Both the position numbers and the translations under genes were made by a program. A stretch of 64,000 nt of DNA from UBA6136 sp044350805 (lineage in GTDB: Bacteria > Pseudomonadota > Gammaproteobacteria > Methylococcales > Methylococcaceae), in NCBI GenBank assembly GCA_044350805.1, contig JBILGU010000002.1, forward strand, positions 1-64,000, read 5' to 3'. The notes under the pieces are model-generated. The model was not told the DNA's origin, did no database searches, and saw only the letters and a program-made list of their open reading frames with translations. This document shows, piece by piece, positions 8,108 through 16,933 of this stretch; position 1 is the stretch's first letter; the number at the start of each line of letters is the position of its first letter.

Positions 8108-8635
8108 TTAGGGGTTTTTCTGTAATGACCCATTTTTGGATTGATGCTCGCTCGAGTTATTCTTCGGGGGCACGGTGGCCTTTTTTGGGGTCGTTGCCTT
8201 AGGTCTTGACTCTGCGTTGTTTTTGGATGTGGCTCTATGCGTTTTGGGATCGTAGACACTGGGATCGTAGGGCATGGATCCATCCCCGGGAGCCACCAGA
8301 TTAGGCATGGGCGGAGGCTCCGAAGGCATTGCTGGGACCGTCATTGGCATGGGCGGTGGACTCGAGGGCATGGTGTCCGCGATCGCCGGTAATGGCCTCG
8401 GTTTGTTTGGGTCAAGCTCAATGCCTTTAAGGTCTGGCACGGAGGCAGGGGGCGCAGATTTCTTGGTACCGTTATCGGTTAGAGAAGCGTTGAGGGGAGT
8501 CTTGGCAGGTTTTTGAAGGGAAGCGCCCGGAGGCGGGGCCTCCGAGGATGTCTCGTCCTGTAGGAAGAAAAGAACAAGCGATACAATGGAAGTGGCTGTT
8601 ATGAAAAATACGACGATAAGATTACGCGTGCGCAT
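8108..8635 (-). CDS. membrane-anchored proline-rich protein of unknown function
   Basis: The 175-residue product has one N-terminal hydrophobic helix (LIVVFFITATSIVSLVLFFL) after a short basic start. That fits a signal anchor or an uncleaved signal peptide. The rest is low-complexity and rich in Pro, Lys, Ser and Thr, including a PPP/PMP-rich middle and a Lys/Asn-rich end, as in periplasmic spacer or linker proteins. ATG 8635 has AGAAGAGA upstream. It is transcribed divergently from the O-antigen ligase-like gene, with about 110 bases between the starts. No catalytic motif is visible. The low-complexity makeup makes family assignment impossible by eye; it may be a linker protein of the envelope machinery around it. 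Confidence 0.5.
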   Translation of the reverse strand: MRTRNLIVVFFITATSIVSLVLFFLQDETSSEAPPPGASLQKPAKTPLNASLTDNGTKKSAPPASVPDLKGIELDPNKPRPLPAIADTMPSSPPPMPMTVPAMPSEPPPMPNLVAPGDGSMPYDPSVYDPKTHRATSKNNAESRPKATTPKKATVPPKNNSSEHQSKNGSLQKNP

Positions 8636-8745
8636 GAATCAATCTCTTCTGTTGATGAATTTAAGCTGTGGAAAAAAGTTGTTCAGGCTGTGATCATGAA
8701 AACGGTTTCTTGGGGTAAGTCCGGCCTGAGGCAGGGTCCAAGGCC

Positions 8746-11208
8746 ATGAGTCGAGCTTTAATTGCGGCAAGGGAAGGTTATCTGTGCCTTGCAGCGCTAT
8801 GGTCGCTTTGGCTGGTTTGGGGTGGACTTCAGGACCTTGAAGCTTCATGGGTGAATCTCCTACCCCCCCTGCTGCTTTTAACCGGAATCTATCCCCGTTT
8901 AGGGTTTGCCGTCTTTATCGTTGGCGTGCTTCCACTTGGAGGAGATTACCCAGGGTCCGCCGAAACGTCTTTATTTTTGAGGTCTTTTGGGGGCGTTACG
9001 GCCGGGCTTTGGTTGAGGCACCTTATTACCTCATCTCAGTCTACCACCCCCTGGTCATTTATTCGTCTCCGTCATCCGGTCTTTCTCGCGATGGTTGCTT
9101 TTTGCTTTACGGCGCTGGGCAGTCTCATGGCGATCCCCGCCGACGAGTGGGGGGTAAGGTTTGCGCAGCTCGGGGCGCAAAAGGCGACTGCTATTACGGG
9201 TGTGAAGGAAACCTGGGTGCTATATATCTTTGTGAGGCTGATGGTGATCATGTCAGCCTTAGCGCTAATGACGCTCCTGGTTGAAGGAGTGGGAAGAGGG
9301 TCTTTGCCTTCAGCGGGATATCTTCTTCTCTGTTTCGTGGGGTCTTATTGCCTTGTGATAGTGCTGGGGCTCGGAGAATATTTTGGGCTGTTGTCCTTGT
9401 CGGGTCTAAGAAGTATTGCCACAGGAGTTAAAGCCGATGGAACGCCATTGCGGCTCCAATCTATTTTTGGACATCCAGCATGGTGCGCCATGTACATCAG
9501 CGCATTGGCTCCAGCAGTCGTTGTATTGTTTGGCTTTCAATTGAGAACATGGATCAGAAACATTCTCGTCATTGGTCTTTTGGTTCTTGGGGAGTATGTT
9601 CTGATCCTCACCTTTGCGCGGGGGGGCTGGCTATCTTATCCATTCACTCTGGTGGCAATCTGGGGGTGTGTTTACGCCATTGGGTCAAATGGGGCCCGAC
9701 GGGTAAGGGAGGATGTCCGCTGGGGGCTTTGGCGAAAAATCCTGATTTCCTTGCCTACAACGCTTGTCTTGTCAGTCGGTATCATGATCGTGAGCGAGCA
9801 GGGGAATTACGGGCGCTACGTGGAAAGGCTTAAGGCGGTCTCTCATGCAACAGACCGTACCGTCTACATTGATCCCGCCTTACGGCTTGCCAAAGAGCAC
9901 CCTGCTCTAGGGGGTGGGGTTGGTTCGTTTGCCTATTGGTACGCGAATCACTTTGTCATGCCATCGGGCCAGTATTTCAGTCCGGGCGGGGGTCCTCTTA
10001 ACCATACCTTCAACAATGCCCATAGTCTCTGGTTCGGGTTGTTGGTGGAGCAGGGTTACCTTGGCGTCTTCTCGCTATTGGCGATCCTCCTGGCAATCGC
10101 TTGGAGCGCTAGTGAGGCCATCAAGAAAGTCGGCCAAGTCAAGACGATTCCCGAATCAGACCTCATCATGCCACTGGCATGGATTGCTACCCTCTGTTGC
10201 GCGGTCTCTTTAGGTGTATATGGCCTCTTTGATGACACCTTTTATTCGGCATCCAATGTGGTTGTTCTCTTCCTGATGGCAGGCCTTGCCATAGGGGCGT
10301 CAAGAAATTCCATGTGTCTCGGACGGAATACCGAGCGTCTTGTGCTTTGGCTACTTGTTTTGGGTTTTTTGGCACAGTTTTTTTGGGAGTTTATCGCTCC
10401 GGGCAAGGGCAGGCATCTCACGATTGAGCCTGGGGCAGATGGGTGTTACCGCAAGCCACAAGAAATTTCGGCGGGGCGTTTTGGGGTCTGGTGTTCGGAG
10501 CATGCAGAGCTTGAGCTACCGGTCCTTTCGGCGGCGGATGGCCAAAAATATGCTGCCCTCGAGATGCTGGTGCCGCTCCATGGGGGTGGTAATACCGAGG
10601 TCACTATTGGTGTTCCCGAAAAATCTGAGAGCTTCTCCAAGTATCACATTATGGCGGGAAACTTGGGACAGCCCCTTTGGGTTGTGGTCCCCTTGGCTGA
10701 GGGGCTGGGGGAAAACGGTCGGTTTAAATTCGATATTCACTTGAGCGAATATCTTGTTCCCCTCAGAAATCCCAAGCTACAGTCAATGGATAGACGACGT
10801 CTTGCTTTTGGGATTTCTGAGATGCCTGCTGCGTTCTCGGAAAATGCCGGCACAAATGCCCGATGCATCGAAATTCCAACAGGGGATGCCGCGTGGCGGG
10901 ACTTTTGGTGTGCTGGGGGCGGTCAGATTCCGATACCTTTGAAGCTAGGTCAAAAGTTGGATGTTTCCGTGGGTTTAGTTCGCCCCCCCGATGTTGGGGC
11001 ACTCCCAGACTACTTGGCCTATTCAACAACCGAGACCCTGGGGACCTTCATTACGCCGTTGACGGACGGAAACCGGAAGGTCATTGTCAGGGGGTTTGAT
11101 CCCTCCTCCCCAAGGGGACTCCGAATCTCTAGCAGCCGGCCTGCTTCCGAACTTGACCCCAAGGGTGGTTTAGGTTTCGTCGTTGGATTCAGGGCCGCTC
11201 AAGACTGA
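8746..11208 (+). CDS. O-antigen ligase/polymerase-like membrane protein with C-terminal soluble domain
   Basis: An 820-residue protein. Residues 1 to about 540 carry 12 or more hydrophobic segments and match the O-antigen ligase (WaaL/Wzy_C) superfamily. The signature loop reads HPALGGGVGSFAYWY and then NNAHSLWFGLLVEQGYLGVF, the conserved H-N-x-x-L-x-x-x-x-E-x-G region. A cytoplasmic-side FARGGWL motif precedes it. Such enzymes polymerise or transfer undecaprenyl-linked glycans at the outer face of the inner membrane, to lipid A, or in related forms to proteins. The C-terminal 270 residues are soluble and probably periplasmic, with no family that I recognise, and make the protein about twice the usual length. 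The gene following at 11248 may be its partner. Confidence 0.78.
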   Translation: MSRALIAAREGYLCLAALWSLWLVWGGLQDLEASWVNLLPPLLLLTGIYPRLGFAVFIVGVLPLGGDYPGSAETSLFLRSFGGVTAGLWLRHLITSSQSTTPWSFIRLRHPVFLAMVAFCFTALGSLMAIPADEWGVRFAQLGAQKATAITGVKETWVLYIFVRLMVIMSALALMTLLVEGVGRGSLPSAGYLLLCFVGSYCLVIVLGLGEYFGLLSLSGLRSIATGVKADGTPLRLQSIFGHPAWCAMYISALAPAVVVLFGFQLRTWIRNILVIGLLVLGEYVLILTFARGGWLSYPFTLVAIWGCVYAIGSNGARRVREDVRWGLWRKILISLPTTLVLSVGIMIVSEQGNYGRYVERLKAVSHATDRTVYIDPALRLAKEHPALGGGVGSFAYWYANHFVMPSGQYFSPGGGPLNHTFNNAHSLWFGLLVEQGYLGVFSLLAILLAIAWSASEAIKKVGQVKTIPESDLIMPLAWIATLCCAVSLGVYGLFDDTFYSASNVVVLFLMAGLAIGASRNSMCLGRNTERLVLWLLVLGFLAQFFWEFIAPGKGRHLTIEPGADGCYRKPQEISAGRFGVWCSEHAELELPVLSAADGQKYAALEMLVPLHGGGNTEVTIGVPEKSESFSKYHIMAGNLGQPLWVVVPLAEGLGENGRFKFDIHLSEYLVPLRNPKLQSMDRRRLAFGISEMPAAFSENAGTNARCIEIPTGDAAWRDFWCAGGGQIPIPLKLGQKLDVSVGLVRPPDVGALPDYLAYSTTETLGTFITPLTDGNRKVIVRGFDPSSPRGLRISSSRPASELDPKGGLGFVVGFRAAQD

Positions 11209-11247
11209 GCCAAAATCACTCCGATCAAAAGGGGGCCTGCATCGATC

Positions 11248-12057
11248 ATGCTGGCCTCGCTGTGCAAACAAAGACAGAGGGCATTTACATTGAATATTCA
11301 CTCCATATCTTTTGATTTCCACCGCTCATGGAGGATTTTGATTCTCTCCTTGTTTTTTGCGTCATCGCCTGTGTTGGCCTCTGAGGCGGGCCCTATGAGG
11401 TATCTTGCACCTTGGCTTCCGGCGGAAACGCTCCTGGATAATACGGATCGGGCCACTGCTCCCCTGTCGCCCTTACCGGGGTGGATCACTTCTGGAGGGA
11501 CCTTCAAAAATTCTTTTGGGTTAACCTTCAAGACAGGGACTTCGGAATACCTGATTCGATCAGTTGCATTGATGGTTGCAACCCCTGCTGATGCAGCAGG
11601 ATTTTCTGGGAATCTTAAAGTGAGTCTCTACGAAGTTCCGGAAGGTAAATTTCCCCCAGCGGAAAAGCCTTTTTACGAATCGGTGATCAAGGGAGTGAGG
11701 ATAGAACACAAAGAGAGTTATGTGACCTTGCAGCTGGCGCTACCAAGACTAAAGCCGTCAACTTGGTATGGCCTCGCGTTCTCGGCTCCGAATGAGGCCA
11801 TGACCCGTATCATGGGGTACCAGATCCCACCGCGGGCCCCGACGGCTTCGCTGGGTTTTGAGAACGGCTTAGCGATTTGGGGAGAGCCAACGAATTGGCG
11901 AAGTCTGGGATACCCTTACCTCTGGGTCGAGGGCTGGGATGCCAAAAGCGATGCTTTTTTGCGTCTCAGGACTGCTTCAGAGATTGGGATTTGGATTTCC
12001 ATAGGCCTTGTAGGTTGGACCATTTACAGAATGATCCAAAGACGCTTGCGCGGCTAA
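11248..12057 (+). CDS. exported single-span membrane protein of unknown function
   Basis: This 269-residue protein has an N-terminal signal segment (WRILILSLFFASSPVLAS), a periplasmic body rich in beta-type sequence and a C-terminal transmembrane helix (IGIWISIGLVGWTIY) followed by a basic tail RMIQRRLRG. The last part resembles the C-terminal anchors used by PEP-CTERM or sortase-like sorted proteins, but no PEP motif is present. The start could lie later than ATG 11248, since about 25 residues precede the hydrophobic core. It follows the ligase-like gene by 39 bases and is probably in the same transcript. No family is recognised; a role in the same envelope pathway is inferred from position only. 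Confidence 0.55.
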   Translation: MLASLCKQRQRAFTLNIHSISFDFHRSWRILILSLFFASSPVLASEAGPMRYLAPWLPAETLLDNTDRATAPLSPLPGWITSGGTFKNSFGLTFKTGTSEYLIRSVALMVATPADAAGFSGNLKVSLYEVPEGKFPPAEKPFYESVIKGVRIEHKESYVTLQLALPRLKPSTWYGLAFSAPNEAMTRIMGYQIPPRAPTASLGFENGLAIWGEPTNWRSLGYPYLWVEGWDAKSDAFLRLRTASEIGIWISIGLVGWTIYRMIQRRLRG

Positions 12058-12120
12058 AGTGCTGTCGTGGGCTCTCAATTTGTAATCTAAATTTGGGACA
12101 TATGCAGGCTTAGTCCGAAA

Positions 12121-15018
12121 TCAATTAGACGAGAGGATGGAACTGAAGAGTTTTTCCAGTGATCGGGCATAGGCGTCGGGCTGAACCAGTTTCGTTCGCC
12201 CACGAAGATAAGCCTCCTTTACCTTGGCAAACTTTTTTTTGTCCCGCGCCAATGCTACGGCCTTTTCCGTGAATTCAACCCTGTCTTGCGCGATGAGCGA
12301 ATGAGATCCAAGGAATAGAAGTAGGCTCGAGCACACTCGGCTTTGAAAGCTATTCCCGCAGAGGGTCAAGACGGGAAGACCGCTTTTGATGGCGTCGCAA
12401 GCCGTGGTGTGTGAGTTGTAGGGAAAGGTGTCGAGCATCAGGTCGGCCAGACTGAGCCTCGCGTGGTGTTGTCCCGCGGATTCGACACGATGCGCCACGA
12501 TGACCCTTGACCATGCGATACCCTCCGACTCGAAGATCTTTCGAAGTGCCGTCTCGGACACGTCCCCCCGTAAAGCAAGCCAAAGCACGCTATTCTCGGA
12601 TTCCCGAAGAATATGTATCCAAGACGACAACATTGTCTGGGTGATTTTGTGAAAGTCATTGAACGAGCAATAGACAAAAGCATCAGCGGGAAGCCCGAAG
12701 GAGGCTCGGGTTGGGCGAGGCGCTTGGTTTTCCTCTGACGATCTGAAGTCATAGGGCATAAAGAAGTGAGGAAGCCTCAGGACTTGCTCGGTATAAGCAG
12801 GAAGGGCTGAATCTGGGATCACCTGTTCATCGGCCACGATGAAGTCATGAAAGGAGGTTCCCATCGTTCCAGGATAGCCCAGAAAGTTGATCTGAATGGG
12901 CGCCGGCCTGAATCCAAAAATGGAAGTCCTTGCTCCCTCCGTATAACCGTTGAGATCGATCGCAATATCGACCGATCGTTCTCTTGCAAGGACTGCAATC
13001 TCACTATCGCTGAGGCAAAAGGCCTGATGGACTTCATCAAACAGGGGCAAAAGATCCGCATTGTTGTTTTCAGAAAGATTGAAGGCAAGCAACTTGAAGC
13101 GCTGCCGATCATGGGCCTTCAAAAGCGGCTGGAGGTTGACACCCACGGGATGCTGGCGATCAAGATCCGAAGAAAAATAAGCGATCGTGACGCGCGTGTC
13201 TTTTGGAGTGGCTCTGAGGTCTGATGGGGGCGGCGCGTTAAGCTTTGAAAGGGACTTGCCATGGCAAACAGCCACTTGCCTGAGGATGAAAGGGTCATCA
13301 ATCGCAGTGAGCAGGGGGAAGGGATTGCCAATATCTTTTCCCTCATGAATACGCAAAAGCCCCTCATGGAGATACGCCGCCAATTGATCTCTGGCCCAGC
13401 TTTTCATGCTGCAGTAGATCAGACTGCCCAGATGAAGAGGGTCCCGGTGGCTGAGCCTAAAGGCTCCTTCATGTGCGTTTAGTGCGTCACGATAGCGTCG
13501 ACACTTTTGGTGAACGGCCGCGATGCCGATGTAAGCTTCGACTGAGGAGGGCTCAATCCGAAGTCCGTCCTCATAGCTTTGAAGGGCTTCATCAAGGCGG
13601 CCTAACGCAAAGAGGGTATTGCCTCGATGAATGTAAAGTGGCACGGTTGCCAGATCGGCATCAAGAACTGCATCAAAGTCCTTAAGTGCCGCATCGAAGC
13701 GATTGAGGGCCATCAAGGTATTGCCTCTTTGGAGCCGGGGCTCGGGGGCATCCGGGCTGACCGCTACTGCGTTCTCGAAGCTGATGAGGGCGGCCTCAAG
13801 CCGACCGATTTTAAATTCGGCACTTCCCTTGCCGGTGTAGGCTTCGAGGAGGCAAAATCGACGTTCGATCGCGATTTCATAAGCGCGGATTGCCTCATTG
13901 AAACGCCGGGCACTGGTGAGGGCATCACCGCGGCAGAGAGATGCTGCAGGGAGACTGGGCGCGAGTACTTCCAGTCGGTCAAGATGCTTTAAGGCATTGC
14001 CCAGATGTTCACGCAGGATGTCTAAAACCGAAAGCCTGAGGTAGGTCTCCTGAATGTCGGGAAAAAGAAGCATGGAATGATGCAAAACCGCCAAGGCCTC
14101 GGTATGAAGGCCAGCATCGATTAGCGTATTCGCCTTGAGGGCCCGTATGCTTGGAGCACTTGGCGAGATGGATTGCGCCCTTTCGATCCACCTTAAAGCA
14201 TCATCGAAATCCCTAGCAGGGATCTGACATCGTGCCAACCCGAGCATCGACTTGACCGAAGCGGGAGCGATCAGAAGTGTCGCATGAAATTGCCCTTGGG
14301 CGGTTCTTAGCTTTTTTGCCCCCCGGTGGAGCTCTGCCACCAAATACCTTGAGTGGAGATCCAGGGGTGAGAGAAGAACCGATCGTTCGAATGAGGCGAG
14401 GGATCCATCAAGCTCTGCTGTCTGCTGTTTGCTCCTTCCGAGGAGGGCGTAGAAGGGGGCGGTCTTGGGATCCATTTCGATCGCTTGAATGATCCATCTT
14501 TGAGCCTTCTCAGGCTGCTGGATGCTGAGGCAGAGTTCCGCCGTCCAAGCCCTAAGGTCCGCTCGAGTGGGCTCCAGCAGACGGGCCCATCGGATAATCT
14601 TAAGTGCCTGGTCCTCGAGGCCCCCGGCGGTTTGAGCTTTCCCGAGGTCCATAGAGTACTGGCTCCGCGCGGGCTGCAAGACCAGTGCAATTTTGGCAAC
14701 TGTCGCCGCGCGCTCGCAGGCGCCAAGGGCCAGAAGAGCGGTCACGTGATTGGTGGCTAATTCAACATGATTCGGTTTGAGTGCCCGGACCCGTTCGAAC
14801 CAGGGAAGGGCCGCAGAGGGCATTCCCATTTGTGCAAGCCCAGTTCCCAGGGGACCCAAAACAGCAAGGTTTGTAGGGTTTTGGCAAAGAAGCCATCGGT
14901 AGTGATAGATCGCCGTCTCCAATGCGCCCGAGGCATGCAGTTGAAGAGCCTCTCGCAAGGGGTCTTTGGATGAGGGCGAGGACATCGAGGACATAAGGGA
15001 AAGCATAGCGCAGAGCAT
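12121..15018 (-). CDS. large TPR O-GlcNAc-transferase-type glycosyltransferase
   Basis: A 965-residue paralogue of the protein at 3535-5691. A long TPR array fills about residues 20-560 (15 or so repeats, for example LYIHRGNTLFALGRLDEALQ), followed by the GT41 catalytic region. Key matches are RVTIAYFSSDLDRQHPV, DLNGYTEGARTSIFGFRPAP, INFLGYPGTMGTSFHDFIVA, YCSFNDFHKI and YNSHTTACDAIKSGLPVL. The family transfers sugar from a nucleotide donor to protein Ser/Thr. The TPR array is much longer than in its paralogue, so the acceptor set may differ. Several in-frame ATGs lie near the start (15018, 15006, 14994, 14985); the first is given, but 14985 is equally plausible. It is divergent from a TPR glycosyltransferase starting at 15151. 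Confidence 0.87.
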   Translation of the reverse strand: MLCAMLSLMSSMSSPSSKDPLREALQLHASGALETAIYHYRWLLCQNPTNLAVLGPLGTGLAQMGMPSAALPWFERVRALKPNHVELATNHVTALLALGACERAATVAKIALVLQPARSQYSMDLGKAQTAGGLEDQALKIIRWARLLEPTRADLRAWTAELCLSIQQPEKAQRWIIQAIEMDPKTAPFYALLGRSKQQTAELDGSLASFERSVLLSPLDLHSRYLVAELHRGAKKLRTAQGQFHATLLIAPASVKSMLGLARCQIPARDFDDALRWIERAQSISPSAPSIRALKANTLIDAGLHTEALAVLHHSMLLFPDIQETYLRLSVLDILREHLGNALKHLDRLEVLAPSLPAASLCRGDALTSARRFNEAIRAYEIAIERRFCLLEAYTGKGSAEFKIGRLEAALISFENAVAVSPDAPEPRLQRGNTLMALNRFDAALKDFDAVLDADLATVPLYIHRGNTLFALGRLDEALQSYEDGLRIEPSSVEAYIGIAAVHQKCRRYRDALNAHEGAFRLSHRDPLHLGSLIYCSMKSWARDQLAAYLHEGLLRIHEGKDIGNPFPLLTAIDDPFILRQVAVCHGKSLSKLNAPPPSDLRATPKDTRVTIAYFSSDLDRQHPVGVNLQPLLKAHDRQRFKLLAFNLSENNNADLLPLFDEVHQAFCLSDSEIAVLARERSVDIAIDLNGYTEGARTSIFGFRPAPIQINFLGYPGTMGTSFHDFIVADEQVIPDSALPAYTEQVLRLPHFFMPYDFRSSEENQAPRPTRASFGLPADAFVYCSFNDFHKITQTMLSSWIHILRESENSVLWLALRGDVSETALRKIFESEGIAWSRVIVAHRVESAGQHHARLSLADLMLDTFPYNSHTTACDAIKSGLPVLTLCGNSFQSRVCSSLLLFLGSHSLIAQDRVEFTEKAVALARDKKKFAKVKEAYLRGRTKLVQPDAYARSLEKLFSSILSSN

Positions 15019-15150
15019 CCATCAGATGTGCGCTCTTTTCGATGGTGAGCCAGATGCCCGCTAGCTTCGGCGTGGTGAAGACCTGGGGTGAGCAACCCAA
15101 GGGAAGGCTTCAACACGTTAGAATGAGGTTATTTTTTTACCCAAGATGTC

Positions 15151-16866
15151 ATGGCATTGCGACAAGATTCTGATCTGAACCTCTCATCCGTGTCCACGGA
15201 ATCGTGGATGGTGCGAATCGAAGCGGCCCTTCAACGCGCGCGTTATGGAATGGCTTCGGATCTGGATCAGCTGGCGCTGGATCTTGTGACGTCAAAGGGC
15301 ATTTCCCCCGATAAGTTGCGGCGGATCGGGGGTTTTCTGAGTGATCAAGGTGCGCTCGATCATGCGTTGAAGGTCTATTTGCGAAGCCTCGTGCTTGACG
15401 AGGCGAGTGTCGAAGCCTGGTTCATGATCGCCTCGCTTTATCATCGCAAGGGCCATTTTCAGCAGGCAGCGAGATACTATGAGGGCGCTCTGAGTCTCAA
15501 GCCGGATCAATCGAGAATCCATAGCAATCTTGCTTCCGCGCTCATGCCCCTGATGAAAATTGAGCGGGCTCGTTATCACGCGGGTGTCGCCGTGATCCTT
15601 GAGCCCGGGCTTTCTGAAGGCTATTCCAACGGCGCATTGACGCTTGAAAAGACTCTGGAAAGGCAGAGTGCCCGGGCGGCCTATACGCGTGCCATCATGC
15701 TCAATCCCTTTTTTGCCGAAGCCAGAACCAACCGAGGCAAGCTCGATCAGGAGTCGGGTCATTTTGAATTTGCAATGAGGGATCACCGCCGTGCTCTTAT
15801 GTTGAGCCCGGGGCTTTCAGAGGCCATTCACAATCGTGCCACGGTCCTGAGCGAGCTGCGGCAGTTTGAGGCTTCGATCACGGCATTTCGAAGGGCTATC
15901 CGAATCTGGCCAGATTTTGCCAATGCGCATCTTGGGCTTTCGATGACGCTGCTGATGATTGGCCATTATTTGGAGGGATGGGCTGAGAATGAGTGGCGTT
16001 TCTTGGAGCTCCAACAAAATGGGGTTCGAGCGAAAAGTGCTCTGCCGCGACTGACGGCAGAGGCTTTGGAAGGGATCGAGGGTAAGAAGGTTTTGTTGTT
16101 CTGGGAGCAGGGCCTTGGCGATACCCTTCATTTTTGCCGATATGCCAAGAAGCTGGCGGATCAGGGGGCAAAGGTGGTTTTGAATGTCCAGCAGGAGCTT
16201 TTGCCCTTGATCGCTTCGATGGATTCAAGGATTGAGGTCACCGCGATTTCAAAAGACCGACCGGATGCGGACTATCATGCATGCCTCATGAGTCTTCCGC
16301 ATATTTTCAAGACGTGCATTGAGACCATACCCAGCGAGGCCTCCTATCTTTTCCCATCCCAAGAGGTTCTCTCAGACTGGAGCGCAAGGCTTGGAAGTAG
16401 GAAGTGCAAAAGAGTGGGATTGGTGTGGTCCGGATCGACTGTCTTCAAGAATGATCACAATCGCAGTATCCCGCTTTCCCGGTTTAGGGATCTGCTTGCG
16501 CTTCCTTTGGAATTTCATTGTCTTCAGAAAGAAATCAGGCCGGAGGATCTAGAGGAGCTAAAGCATCACCCCGAGGTGAAGATCCACACCCAGAACATTA
16601 ACAATTTCCTGGACACGGCAGGCCTTGCCGCGCATATGGATTTGGTCATCTCTGTTGATACCTCGGTTGCGCACCTAGCTGGTGCGATAGGCAAGCCCTT
16701 GTGGCTACTAGTGGCTTTTACACCGGATAACCGATGGTTTTTGGATCGCGAGGATTCCCCCTGGTATCCCTCCGCAAAAATTTACCGACAGGACCAGAAT
16801 CGAAGCTATGAGGCGGCCATTTTTCAACTGGTGAAGGATCTGAAGGAGAACTTCGCTCTCCAGTGA
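15151..16866 (+). CDS. TPR protein with GT9-like glycosyltransferase domain (1)
   Basis: A 571-residue protein with TPR repeats over about residues 50-290 and a GT-B domain of the heptosyltransferase-like (GT9) type over residues 305-571. Motifs include FWEQGLGDTLHFCRYAKKL, VGLVWSGSTVFKNDHNRSIP and ISVDTSVAHLAGAIGKPLWL. The last is the conserved nucleotide-sugar binding loop of this class. Proteins of this layout occur near flagellin or surface-protein glycosylation genes and are thought to act on protein or lipid-linked acceptors; the exact reaction is not known. It is 67 bases upstream of a paralogue read in the same direction. No signal peptide is seen, so it should act in the cytoplasm. 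Confidence 0.8.
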   Translation: MALRQDSDLNLSSVSTESWMVRIEAALQRARYGMASDLDQLALDLVTSKGISPDKLRRIGGFLSDQGALDHALKVYLRSLVLDEASVEAWFMIASLYHRKGHFQQAARYYEGALSLKPDQSRIHSNLASALMPLMKIERARYHAGVAVILEPGLSEGYSNGALTLEKTLERQSARAAYTRAIMLNPFFAEARTNRGKLDQESGHFEFAMRDHRRALMLSPGLSEAIHNRATVLSELRQFEASITAFRRAIRIWPDFANAHLGLSMTLLMIGHYLEGWAENEWRFLELQQNGVRAKSALPRLTAEALEGIEGKKVLLFWEQGLGDTLHFCRYAKKLADQGAKVVLNVQQELLPLIASMDSRIEVTAISKDRPDADYHACLMSLPHIFKTCIETIPSEASYLFPSQEVLSDWSARLGSRKCKRVGLVWSGSTVFKNDHNRSIPLSRFRDLLALPLEFHCLQKEIRPEDLEELKHHPEVKIHTQNINNFLDTAGLAAHMDLVISVDTSVAHLAGAIGKPLWLLVAFTPDNRWFLDREDSPWYPSAKIYRQDQNRSYEAAIFQLVKDLKENFALQ

Positions 16867-16933
16867 ACGGATGGATAGGCCCTTTTCAGGCTAGAATTCG
16901 CCCTTTGATTCCCGTCACCCAGCCAGCGATTCG

